This document shows positions 34,847-42,666 of a DNA stretch of 64,000 nucleotides, piece after piece (positions within the stretch are counted from its first letter, which is position 1; every line of letters starts with the position of its first letter). The DNA lies in NCBI GenBank assembly GCA_944324945.1, contig CALUYE010000001.1, forward strand, positions 620,001 through 684,000. The letters run 5' to 3'. The notes under the pieces were generated by a model. That model did not search any database, was not told where the DNA came from, and was given only the letters and a program-made list of their open reading frames with translations. Position numbers and translations under genes: made by a program. Source of the DNA: Candidatus Gastranaerophilales bacterium. GTDB lineage: Bacteria; Cyanobacteriota; Vampirovibrionia; Gastranaerophilales; Gastranaerophilaceae.

Positions 34847-35947
34847 ATGGCTTTTAATATAGACAATTTTTTAATAAAATCGCATAAAGCTAAAGCATCT
34901 GATATCCATGTTAATTGCAGAAAATACCCTTCGCTAAGAATAAACGGCGAAATATTTAAAATTTCAACCGAAACAATTTCTAATGACGATATCAGAGATA
35001 TCTTATTAAAAACCCTTCCAAAAGACTATCCTGTTGCAATATCCGATTTAAAAGATGCGGATTATATATACGAAATCCCTGAAGTTGCACGCTACAGGGT
35101 CAATTATTGCCGCGATATATATGGCGGAAAATTTACCTTTAGAATAATTCCCTATCACATGAAAAGCTGGGGTGAACTTTGCATTCCAGAGTTCATTAAA
35201 GAATATGCAAATTTTAACAACGGAATCGTTTTTGTAACAGGCCCCACAGGCTCCGGAAAATCAACAACTTTAGCAAGCATAATAGAACTTATTAATGAAA
35301 ATCGCAAAAAACACATTGTAACGATTGAAGACCCCGTTGAATTTATCTATGAAGACAAAAAATCAATCATAACTCAAAGAAGCCTTGGAATTGATGTTCC
35401 TGATTTTCAAACAGGTATAAAGTATGCTCTAAGGCAAGATCCTGATGTAATATTAATCGGTGAGATAAGAGATGATGATACCTTAATAAGCGCAATAGAA
35501 GCAGCGGAAACAGGACACCTTGTATTTTCAACCCTTCATACAAACGGAACAATAGCTACAATTAACAGGCTTATCGGTTTTATTGAAAAAAATAACCAGA
35601 TGGAATTTATGAAAAGATTGGCAGGTTGTGTTCGAGGTATAATTCATCAACAGCTTGTACCAACCGTTAAAAACAGAGCCTTAATCCCTGCTTTTGAAGT
35701 TTTAACTTTTACATCAACAGTTGTTGATTATGTTAAAGACGGCAAACTTCATGAAATTGATTTATTGATGCAAAAAAGTAAACAAGGTAATATTATGACA
35801 ATGAATTCATCATTGTTTAACCTTTATTTAAACAAAGTAATTACAAAAGAAACAGCAATGGAGTTCAGCCTTGAAAAGGTTGAAATGGAACAATTGTTAA
35901 GAGGAAAACTCAAAAATACAAATTCAATAGATGATTCTATTTTATAA
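34847..35947 (+). CDS. pilT: type IV pilus retraction ATPase PilT
   Basis: 366 residues. The PilT/GspE ATPase motifs are present: Walker A GPTGSGKST (residues 132-140), Asp box EDPVEFIYED, Walker B ALRQDPDVILIGEIRD, and His box AAETGHLVFSTLHTN. The protein powers pilus retraction and twitching motility. No pilB, pilC or pilQ gene is adjacent. A ribosome site (GGAAG) precedes the ATG. The downstream gene begins 17 nt later and is probably co-transcribed. The only pilin-like gene in the window is at 6440-7183. Confidence 0.92.
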   Translation: MAFNIDNFLIKSHKAKASDIHVNCRKYPSLRINGEIFKISTETISNDDIRDILLKTLPKDYPVAISDLKDADYIYEIPEVARYRVNYCRDIYGGKFTFRIIPYHMKSWGELCIPEFIKEYANFNNGIVFVTGPTGSGKSTTLASIIELINENRKKHIVTIEDPVEFIYEDKKSIITQRSLGIDVPDFQTGIKYALRQDPDVILIGEIRDDDTLISAIEAAETGHLVFSTLHTNGTIATINRLIGFIEKNNQMEFMKRLAGCVRGIIHQQLVPTVKNRALIPAFEVLTFTSTVVDYVKDGKLHEIDLLMQKSKQGNIMTMNSSLFNLYLNKVITKETAMEFSLEKVEMEQLLRGKLKNTNSIDDSIL

Positions 35948-35964
35948 ACTTAAAGGAGAAAACT

Positions 35965-37464
35965 ATGGCGCCATTCCCGGAAACAGAAATAATGACACTT
36001 AAGCGAATTGAAGTCGCTTTAAGAAAAATGGATTTAAAACTTTTAAAAGACGGAGCATATAAACTCCACGAAAAATTCCACAGCGGGTTTAAATTTGAAT
36101 ATTTGGATGTTTTAAAAGAAATAAGAGAAGAAGTAATATCAAATAATGATATAACACAGGATATAAAAGGGATTTTAATTCCTACAATTGATGATATTCT
36201 TGAAATGAGCGAAATAGGGTCGCAAAACTCGGAAAATAAAGTCTCAAGCCTGACATCTTTAAGCTATAATACAAATAATTCTCTAAATTCGCAATATTCA
36301 ACTCCATCGCAAGCGCCAAAAATTGACGCATTCAGCGCATTTTCTTCAAGCGAGCCAAAATCAGGGCAAAATTTATCAAATCAGCCTCAATACGCTCAAA
36401 GTCCGATTAAAGTTGAACCTTTCAGGGAATTTGCTTCAAGTGAGCAATTAAGGGAAGATATGGAGGGTTCAAAAGACATACAAAAAAGCGAAGAATTACA
36501 AGCTGAAAATAATCAAATTCTTGAAAATTTCAATAATTCTTATCAGGAATTTGAAGCTCAAGCAATACAACAACCGCTTATTCAGCCTCAAGTTGAGCAA
36601 AATTTAAATGATAATTTAAATCAATTTAATAATAATCAAATTAAGGAACAATCTTTTGAACCTGTTATTGAACAAAATGTTCAAACTCTGCAAACGCAAG
36701 AGGTAAAAACAGAAAACGAATTAAAAAGCGTTGCAATTTTTTATCATTTAAATAATTCAAGTGAAAAAATTAAAAATATTTTAAAATACAGAGAATTAAT
36801 TAATTCTCAAAACACTGATTTAAACGAGCTTTTGGGATTATTAAACGAAATTAATACCCAATCTAACGTTAATGTTTCGGAACTGAAAACAATTCTTGAA
36901 CAACTGATTTTAAAAGATAACAGGATAAACCTGATAACAAATTCTTCAAGCAGCGACATTGTGCACCTTTTAAAAGAAACCGATATTGATTTTGATATAT
37001 TTAACTCTGAAAGTGATAAAAAATTAAACATTCTTCCTTTTTTGGGACTGACAAATTTATTTATATGCAGACAATGCAAACAAGAATATTTGGATGAAAG
37101 AAATAATCTTAATTCAATAATTATGCGCTGTCCGAAATGCAAAGGTGCAATGTTTCCAAACCTTTATGCGATTAAAAAGGACGCTGCATCCGAAATTGAT
37201 ATGAATTATTATAATTCTTGTCTTATTGCCCTTGCAAAATCAAAAGTATGGCTTATAATTCATCCTCAATTGGAAGATAAAACGGAAATTAATATGCTAA
37301 AAACAGCGCTAATGCTTGATTCAAAAACGGAAAGTATTTTTATTGTAGATAAAGATATCAATGTTCGCGAAAATTGCAAAAAAATGTTCCTTGAGCTTAA
37401 GGAAGATTTAAAAATTAATACGCAAATAAGCGTTATTGAGGACTTTTTTAACTTAATGCGATAA
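35965..37464 (+). CDS. protein with disordered middle and degenerate sirtuin-like C-terminal domain
   Basis: 499 residues. N-terminal helical region (about 1-80), a Gln/Asn/Ser-rich disordered linker (about 85-245), then a C-terminal domain. That domain has a Zn ribbon C-x2-C-x17-C-x2-C (Cys368, 371, 389, 392), the spacing of the sirtuin Zn module, with MRCPKCKGAMFPN after it and KVWLIIHPQL further on, like the sirtuin NAD-side strands. NLITNSSSSDIVHLL resembles the ITxNxDxLH segment. The GAGxS and catalytic His of true sirtuins are not seen, so deacylation is doubtful. It lies behind pilT with good AAAGGAG. Confidence 0.55.
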   Translation: MAPFPETEIMTLKRIEVALRKMDLKLLKDGAYKLHEKFHSGFKFEYLDVLKEIREEVISNNDITQDIKGILIPTIDDILEMSEIGSQNSENKVSSLTSLSYNTNNSLNSQYSTPSQAPKIDAFSAFSSSEPKSGQNLSNQPQYAQSPIKVEPFREFASSEQLREDMEGSKDIQKSEELQAENNQILENFNNSYQEFEAQAIQQPLIQPQVEQNLNDNLNQFNNNQIKEQSFEPVIEQNVQTLQTQEVKTENELKSVAIFYHLNNSSEKIKNILKYRELINSQNTDLNELLGLLNEINTQSNVNVSELKTILEQLILKDNRINLITNSSSSDIVHLLKETDIDFDIFNSESDKKLNILPFLGLTNLFICRQCKQEYLDERNNLNSIIMRCPKCKGAMFPNLYAIKKDAASEIDMNYYNSCLIALAKSKVWLIIHPQLEDKTEINMLKTALMLDSKTESIFIVDKDINVRENCKKMFLELKEDLKINTQISVIEDFFNLMR

Positions 37465-37477
37465 ATGGGGTATATTT

Positions 37478-38254
37478 TTGAAAAAAAGTTACACAACCGA
37501 AGCAATAAATTTAAAAAATTATCCTCTAAACGATAATGACAGTATTGTTGTGATGTTTTCAAGATCAAAAGGCTTAATAAGCGCCGTAGCGCGTGGTGCC
37601 AAAAGCCCTAAATCAAAACTGGGTGCAAGAATACAGATGTTTATCGCAAACAGCATTATGCTTTTTGAAGGTAAAAATTTAGACACAATCTCGCAGGCTC
37701 AAAGTCTGAACACTTTTTCAAAAATAAGATACGATTTAAATAAACTGTCTTATTCTATGTATATAGCTGAAATTGTAAACACTTTTTGTTCAAAACAATA
37801 CAATAAAGACGAAAATTCATCCTTTATATATGATTTAATATTTGATTCTTATAATAAAATTGCAAATTCAAGCAATGTTGATGAAATTCTTTTGACTGTT
37901 TTAAAATTTCAGCTTCAAATAATGAATATTCTGGGCTGGGGGCTTGATTTTTTAACATGTACAACATGCCAGAAAGAATTGGAATCGGATATTTATTATT
38001 CAAAAAGCTATAACGGTTTTTTGTGTAAAAATTGTGCGTTTGAATCAGGTCAATACATTAAAATAAATCATAAAGTTAAAGAATTTTTATACGACTTATC
38101 AAAAACGCAAATAAGCGAAAAATCCAAGTATGATGAACTTGTTAACTATTCTTTTTTGGATAAATGTTTTCAATTTATGAAAAAATATATAGAAAATATT
38201 TCTCATAAAAAAACAAAAGTTTTTGAAGTTATGGATAATATAAGAAATATATGA
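37478..38254 (+). CDS. recO: DNA repair protein RecO
   Basis: 258 residues starting at TTG (37478). The N-terminal OB fold (residues about 1-80: SIVVMFSRSKGLISAVARGAKSPKSKLG) and C-terminal helical domain with a Zn-like C-x2-C...C-x2-C motif (CTTCQKELESD and FLCKNCAF) are typical. RecO loads RecA on gapped DNA with RecR in the RecF pathway. The stop overlaps the start of the glycosyltransferase gene by 4 nt. Confidence 0.9.
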   Translation: MKKSYTTEAINLKNYPLNDNDSIVVMFSRSKGLISAVARGAKSPKSKLGARIQMFIANSIMLFEGKNLDTISQAQSLNTFSKIRYDLNKLSYSMYIAEIVNTFCSKQYNKDENSSFIYDLIFDSYNKIANSSNVDEILLTVLKFQLQIMNILGWGLDFLTCTTCQKELESDIYYSKSYNGFLCKNCAFESGQYIKINHKVKEFLYDLSKTQISEKSKYDELVNYSFLDKCFQFMKKYIENISHKKTKVFEVMDNIRNI

Positions 38255-39177
38255 AAAAAATTTTAGCGATAATGCCTGTTAGCATAGGAGGCAGGCTTAC
38301 AACTTCAAGTTTTATCGACGGTTTTATTCAAAACGGCTATAAAGTTATAGTATTTGACGAATTAAAAAACGATAAAATTCAAAATTTAAAAAATTTTGAA
38401 TTTGATTACATTATAGGATACGATTTTTCGCCCGTTAAAATAAAAATAGATAATAATATAAAAACCCCTCTAATTGCTTATTTTTCAGACGACATAAGAA
38501 AAAAAACCTCAGGCGTCGGATATGATAAGTATATTGAATTTATAAAAAATAAAGATATATTTGTTTTTTATTGGGATAGAGAACTGGCAAAAAAAGAAAA
38601 TTTATTCTACCAACCCCATTTTGTAAATTGTGAAATTTATCATGATTTTAAAACTCCCCTAAACGATGTTTTATTTATGGGCAGATTAGATACCGATTTA
38701 AGACTTAAAACATATTTAGAACTAAACAAACTCCTGCCTGATATAAGTTTTAGATGGTATGCAATAAAAAGGCACTTTGAGGATGCACTAGAAAGATGTA
38801 ATGAAAACGATAAAAAAATAATCCAAAATACATATTGCGGTTTTATTGATAATGAAATTGATATGGCAAAAATTATAAACGAATCTAAAATCGTATATAA
38901 TATCAACGCTCAAGGGCTGAGTTCTCTAAACTATAGAACAATTCAAACTCTCGCCTGTAAAAGACTAATAATTTCAGACAAAAGAAAAGAACTTGATTTA
39001 TTTAATAACATAATCCCAACATACGACAATATAAATGATTTAGCTTCCAAAATAAAATTTTACCTGAACAACAAAGAAGAATACAATAAAATAATTGATA
39101 AAAGCTATGGTTTTATCTTAAAAAACCATAGCTCCAAAATTTGCGTTAAAAATATGCTGGATAGGGTTAGATTTTAA
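38251..39177 (+). CDS. CgeB-like glycosyltransferase
   Basis: 308 residues, GT-B-like. The C-terminal half has FMGRLDTDLRLKTYLELNKL, then INAQGLSSLNYRTIQTLACKRLIIS, which resembles the nucleotide-sugar site of CgeB/DUF3880-type family-1 glycosyltransferases (the S-L-N-x-R-x-x-x-x-x-A block). It would modify an envelope glycan or protein. The gene overlaps recO by 4 nt (ATGA). A degraded accessory zone begins after its stop. Confidence 0.8.
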   Translation: MKKILAIMPVSIGGRLTTSSFIDGFIQNGYKVIVFDELKNDKIQNLKNFEFDYIIGYDFSPVKIKIDNNIKTPLIAYFSDDIRKKTSGVGYDKYIEFIKNKDIFVFYWDRELAKKENLFYQPHFVNCEIYHDFKTPLNDVLFMGRLDTDLRLKTYLELNKLLPDISFRWYAIKRHFEDALERCNENDKKIIQNTYCGFIDNEIDMAKIINESKIVYNINAQGLSSLNYRTIQTLACKRLIISDKRKELDLFNNIIPTYDNINDLASKIKFYLNNKEEYNKIIDKSYGFILKNHSSKICVKNMLDRVRF

Positions 39178-39270
39178 TTCAGCGGGTTTTTTATAATACC
39201 TTTCAAGGCTATACCTGTAAATATTAAAATCTTAAACATAATAGTCTTTAATGTTTTGCTGGGTTACTAA

Positions 39271-39336
39271 TATACCACAAAAACAATGAAAACCCTCGCA
39301 AACGCTCTTGGAATTGAACTAAGGGAGCTTTTTTGA
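39271..39336 (+). pseudogene. C-terminal remnant of an XRE regulator
   Basis: Translating 39271-39333 gives YTTKTMKTLANALGIELREL then Phe and a stop. This is the C-terminal helix pattern typical of XRE regulators (KTLKKIADALGIELxELF). No frame upstream continues into a helix-turn-helix; stops are present and the start is gone. It looks like the tail of a deleted regulator. A full XRE regulator is encoded at 43623-43973. Confidence 0.55.
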
Positions 39337-39364
39337 TTTTAAATTTTAACTTAAATTTGAAAAT

Positions 39365-39401
39365 AAAAAAGCAAGCCTTGAATATTAAGGCTTGCTTTTT
39401 T
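39365..39401. terminator. bidirectional terminator after the YtxH operon
   Basis: Stem AAAAAAGCAAGCCTT / AAGGCTTGCTTTTTT with a 7-nt loop lies 14 nt beyond the stop of the minus-strand YtxH gene. T-runs occur on both strands, so it can also end plus-strand transcripts from the glycosyltransferase side. Confidence 0.85.
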
Positions 39402-39415
39402 ATTGATTTTTGTTT

Positions 39416-39682
39416 TTAAGCATCTTGATTTTTTTGTTTATCAATCATTCCTTGAATTTTGTTAATTAATTCTTCGCCTTTGCGAGCCATGTCATTGCTG
39501 ATTGATTCTGCTTTTTCTTGGATTTCTTTAACCGTATTTGCCGCTTTATCATAGGCTTTTTGAGAAGATTCTTTAATCATTTCTCTTGTTTCTTCGCCTG
39601 AGCGGGGAGCTAACAAAATTCCTGCAACAGCGCCGACCACGCCGCCAATTACAAAACCTGCTATAAATTTACCTGTTGACAT
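39416..39682 (-). CDS. YtxH-like protein, copy 2
   Basis: 88 residues. One N-terminal membrane-associated Gly-rich helix (FIAGFVIGGVVGAVAGILLA) is followed by PRSGEETREMIKESS, the YtxH/GvpP-like motif, and then a long amphipathic helix. The family is linked to general stress or envelope responses in Gram-positives; the role here is not known. It is the last gene of a three-gene minus-strand operon: YtxH (40060), DUF948-like (39698) and this one. Confidence 0.85.
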   Translation of the reverse strand: MSTGKFIAGFVIGGVVGAVAGILLAPRSGEETREMIKESSQKAYDKAANTVKEIQEKAESISNDMARKGEELINKIQGMIDKQKNQDA

Positions 39683-39697
39683 ATAATATTTCCTTTC

Positions 39698-40051
39698 TTA
39701 CTTTTTAAATAAACCTAATCCAAAGGAAATTCCTTTAAGGATTCCCTGGGAAAAACTTTTAAGTTTGCCGCCAACGCAAGATGTTAAGCCGATTAACGAT
39801 GATAAACCCGCTTTTGTGTTTTGAAATTTTTCATCGGCGCTGTTTGCAATTGAATTAATTGACTTTGCCGCTTCTTTTAATTCTTTAAGCGTGGGTTCAA
39901 TTTCTTTTTGAACGCTTGTTGCTATAACATTTGCATTGTTGCTTAATTTTGTAACGCTTATTATTAATTTGCATACAAAAACCGTCAAAACAATCAAACA
40001 AACGACTGTTGTAAGCATTAATATCGAAAAACTCGTGCTTGCACTAATCAT
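39698..40051 (-). CDS. DUF948-like membrane protein
   Basis: 117 residues. One N-terminal transmembrane helix (MLTTVVCLIVLTVFVCKLII), a helical region with regular spacing (EIEPTLKELKEAAKSINSIA), and a Gly-rich C-terminus (GILKGISFGLGLF). This matches DUF948 proteins, which often neighbour YtxH genes. It lies between two YtxH genes, with 8-nt and 15-nt gaps. The protein is likely a membrane partner of the YtxH pair. Confidence 0.75.
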   Translation of the reverse strand: MISASTSFSILMLTTVVCLIVLTVFVCKLIISVTKLSNNANVIATSVQKEIEPTLKELKEAAKSINSIANSADEKFQNTKAGLSSLIGLTSCVGGKLKSFSQGILKGISFGLGLFKK

Positions 40052-40059
40052 ATTTCAAC

Positions 40060-40371
40060 CTACATTTCGTCAACGTTCGTTTCGTTGTTTTTAGCTTTTG
40101 CCATCTGCTTTGCTTTAAGATAATCGTTGAATTTTGCATAAGCATCTTCAATTTTTTCTTTTGAGCGCTTAATGGCATTCATTGCCTGCTCTTTTGCCTG
40201 AATTACATCAGGGGAATATTTTTCTTTTAATTCGTCAATGGCTTCTTTTAATTCGCGTCTTGATTCTGCTCCGGGTTTTGGCGCAAGAAGGACACCTGCT
40301 ACAATGCCGCCGACAACACCCGCTAAAATACCCATTGCAAAGCAAAAAGAGCTGTCATTTTTTTTGCACAT
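40060..40371 (-). CDS. YtxH-like protein, copy 1
   Basis: 103 residues. Gly-rich membrane helix (FAMGILAGVVGGIVAGVLLA), then PKPGAESRRELKEAID, the YtxH signature. The C-terminus is a long charged helix. The ATG has AAGGAG upstream. It starts the trio of YtxH, DUF948-like and YtxH genes. A promoter for the tRNA side lies divergently at 40464-40492. Confidence 0.85.
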   Translation of the reverse strand: MCKKNDSSFCFAMGILAGVVGGIVAGVLLAPKPGAESRRELKEAIDELKEKYSPDVIQAKEQAMNAIKRSKEKIEDAYAKFNDYLKAKQMAKAKNNETNVDEM

Positions 40372-40463
40372 ATTATCTCCTTTAAATATTATTCGTAATT
40401 ATAGCATTTTTTTTATTAACTTTAAAGTCCCAAAAAGTTTAATAAAAAACTTATCAAAAATAC

Positions 40464-40492
40464 TTGCAAAATAAATTTTTTTTTGATATATT
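40464..40492 (+). promoter_or_regulatory. sigma-70-like promoter upstream of tRNA-Asn
   Basis: TTGCAA (40464-40469) and TATATT (40487-40492) are separated by exactly 17 nt. The predicted start is near 40499, about 165 nt before tRNA-Asn. The transcript would begin with a hairpin-rich leader that includes a tRNA-like fragment. Confidence 0.5.
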
Positions 40493-40565
40493 TAAAAAGT
40501 ACCTTGAATTAAGCCCATAGCGCCTCATTCAAGATATCTAAAAGATAATTTCTTTTAAGATTTAA

Positions 40566-40630
40566 TCCTCAGTAGCTCCAAAGTGAGCGAAGCGAACGGT
40601 TTAAAAACCAAAGCAAGCTCTGCTATTGAG
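40566..40630 (+). pseudogene. tRNA-like 5'-half remnant upstream of tRNA-Asn
   Basis: 40562-40578 repeats the 17 nt at 40659-40675 (TTAATCCTCAGTAGCTC), the start of tRNA-Asn. In the remnant a D-arm remains: GCTC, a loop, then GAGC. After that the sequence diverges, and no anticodon arm or T-arm is recognisable. CTCAGTAGC (40568-40576) can also pair with GCTATTGAG (40622-40630). It could be a decayed duplicate, an integration scar or a structured leader. Confidence 0.5.
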
Positions 40631-40662
40631 CAAAAATTAAATATTATAAATACGCTAATTAA

Positions 40663-40734
40663 TCCTCAGTAGCTCAATGGCGGAGCAACCGGCTGTTAAC
40701 CGGTAGGTTGTTGGTTCGAGTCCAACCTGGGGAG
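40663..40734 (+). tRNA. tRNA-Asn (GTT anticodon)
   Basis: 72 nt. Acceptor TCCTCAG/CTGGGGA (one G-T pair), D-arm GCTC/GAGC, anticodon arm ACCGG-CTGTTAA-CCGGT with GTT, T-arm GTTGG/CCAAC with TTCGAGT loop, discriminator G. No CCA is encoded; six T's follow and can end transcription. A 17-nt copy of its 5' end lies 97 nt upstream. Confidence 0.95.
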
Positions 40735-41162
40735 TTTTTTATTGCCTTTTTGCGCATGGATTTTGGTTTGTTGCAAGAGGGGTTTGTATGGTTTAGTTAT
40801 GAATATAATTTGTTATGCTTGTATATAAAAGAAGGGTATATAGGTTGGTTTAAAACTTGCAGGTTAATAATTAATGTTCTTTTACAATCGGTTTGATTTG
40901 TACGGCTAGATAGATTATTTTGGTAAAGTAGGCTTTGTGTGGGCGTTTTCGGGTCGGAAAAATTAAGTGTTCCCAAAAAAATCAAACTGGAAAACTGGAC
41001 TTTTTCTGGACTGTACGGATAGATTGAGATTTATATATTATCAGTAAGATACGCACCAAATTTGAACTATACGGATAATTTGATTATTTTGGAACAGTCC
41101 AGTTCCGCAAACTTTTAAAAATTTTAAAACAAAATCGGAAGTTTTTTCTTAAGGTTGGAATA
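40735..41162. repeat. gene-free stretch with imperfect direct and inverted repeats
   Basis: No coding frame is convincing here. A 35-nt imperfect direct repeat occurs at 40892-40926 and 41061-41095 (26 of 35 positions identical; both read TTTGA...TACGG...GATTATTTTGG). A partial third copy lies near 41003-41030. An exact 9-nt inverted pair, CTGGACTGT (41006-41014) and ACAGTCCAG (41094-41102), overlaps this. A small hairpin GGAAC-6-GTTCC is at 41091-41106. Confidence 0.5.
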
Positions 41163-41609
41163 TTATAAAATTTTCTTTAAATAAATCATATCTACCAACT
41201 GCTTATCATTTTCAAAAATTGGGTGCGGGTAGTTATCAATAAAAAAGTTTTTTAGTCTGTGAGTTTCTTGAAAACCTTGTTTTTTATAGAATTTCAAGGT
41301 ATTGTTATTTTCTCCGGTTCCAAGGATTAAATATTTAAAATTTGTTTTATATTTATTACAGACAAAATTAATCAATGCTGAGGCATAGCCTTTATTTTGA
41401 TACTGCGTATAAGTTGCAAGATTTTTTATTTCAACGGTTTCCTTATCAATCTCCATAACAGCACAGATTGATGTCAAGATATCATTATCGTACAAAGCAA
41501 AAAGTTTTGACGATTCCAGATATTTGTTAATCATTGCTTTATCTTCATCGCCGATTAATAGAATATCCATATAATCCTTTTTATTCGTAGTTATTTCTTT
41601 AATTTGCAT
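41163..41609 (-). CDS. GNAT-family N-acetyltransferase
   Basis: 148 residues. The acetyl-CoA-binding motif A is QYQNKGYASALINFV (Gln-x-x-Gly-Tyr-Ala, near residues 89-103). The last part, NNNTLKFYKKQGFQE, is the usual motif B. The substrate is unknown and the first about 50 residues carry no specificity clue. The gene lies within the accessory zone after tRNA-Asn, with no close neighbours. Confidence 0.85.
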   Translation of the reverse strand: MQIKEITTNKKDYMDILLIGDEDKAMINKYLESSKLFALYDNDILTSICAVMEIDKETVEIKNLATYTQYQNKGYASALINFVCNKYKTNFKYLILGTGENNNTLKFYKKQGFQETHRLKNFFIDNYPHPIFENDKQLVDMIYLKKIL

Positions 41610-42014
41610 AAGTTAAATATATCATAATTGATACAAAACCGAAACAAAGGTCGGAAATAGGGGGATAATGCTTTATTCTCAGAGTTAATGTGTATGTACC
41701 CAATGAAATAGAATATTATAAGAAATCCGTATTAAAAACAGGGTTTTATTAAGAATGTATTAATGAAAACATTGCTCATTTGTTTAACATTTTAAATTTA
41801 TTTTGCCTAAAATAATCAAACTATCTGTAAAATATAATCAAACCATGTGTTTTTACAAATTAGTATTACTGTAAATAATTAAATAAATATAATAAAGAGA
41901 CCGGCGGTTTTTGTAGATTCGCCCGGTTTTATGATTATTTAATTGATGATTCATGATATCGATATATTTTATGTCATTGAATATATATAAAACCTGATTT
42001 ATAATGCAAGTATT
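41610..42014. other. 405-nt gene-free stretch
   Basis: No frame here looks coding. Short repeats of ATAATCAAAC-type sequence occur near 41812-41850. A terminator-like stem (ACCGGCG at 41900-41906 pairing with CGCCCGGT at 41920-41927, with one bulge) is followed by four T's. Otherwise nothing is seen. Confidence 0.4.
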
Positions 42015-42283
42015 ATGTTATTGTTAATGCTTGCATTGTTGTGTTTTGTTGTTGCTTATATTTATAATAAAAACGATAAATGTTTTTTGAAATCGTTTTT
42101 TAAGGTACTTTGGTTTTAATTATTGAATCGGTTTTCTTTACTTCGGCTCATGATGTTCAGGATAGTTATCCCGGGCTTCCGATATTGTCATTATTCCATT
42201 TTGCGGGGGTTGTTTGCATGTATGGAATTCCATTATTTTATATAGTATCAATCCTGATTTTGCTTAAGTTGGAAAAAAGGTAA
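42015..42283 (+). pseudogene. frameshifted small membrane protein, tandem copy 1
   Basis: Frame 1 starts MLLLMLALLCFVVAYIYNKN and stops at 42117-42119. The other frame continues VLIIESVFF... through DSYPGLPILSLFHFAG to LLKLEKR with the stop at 42281-42283. Rejoined, it would be about 88 residues with three hydrophobic segments. It matches the copy 2 protein along its length. One base is missing near 42100-42118. Confidence 0.6.
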
Positions 42284-42285
42284 TT

Positions 42286-42607
42286 ATGAAAATGACAATA
42301 TTGTTTTTGCTGCTTATATTATTATGTTTCATTGTTACTTTTATAGGCAAAAAAGACCTGCTTTTTAAAAGATTTTTTAATTCGTTTTTTAATGCATTAT
42401 ATATAACAGCTTTTTCCTTTTTTGTTGCTGCTCCTTTTTGGGGGGTTTAGATACGAATTGCAAAATATTTATCCGAATTTTCCGATAGCGGAAACATTTT
42501 CTTTTTTTTTGGGAGTTTTTCTTACTTTTTGTGTTCCGTTTATTTATATTATTGTAATTTTAATCAGGATTAATAAAACAAAGTTAAGTGCTAAATCGGA
42601 AAAATAA
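42286..42607 (+). pseudogene. frameshifted small membrane protein, tandem copy 2
   Basis: Starts ATG at 42286, 2 nt after copy 1. The first frame reads MKMTILFLLLILLCFIVTFI and ends FVAAPFWGV stop. The downstream frame (42422-42607) continues FRYELQNIYPNFPIAETFSF. The shift lies at a T5G6 run near 42436-42446; with one G fewer the protein reads through as PFWGFRYELQN. It parallels copy 1 (LLCFIV / LLCFVV; YPNFPI / YPGLPI). Confidence 0.65.
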
Positions 42608-42666
42608 ATTTTTTTAAATAATAACAAGAAGTTTAGATAAAAAACCTTAAAATATGCTTTTTGTCA

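Noticed and set aside
40708-40896. Plus-strand frame starting inside tRNA-Asn
   Set aside because: It begins within the tRNA and has no ribosome site or sensible protein features.
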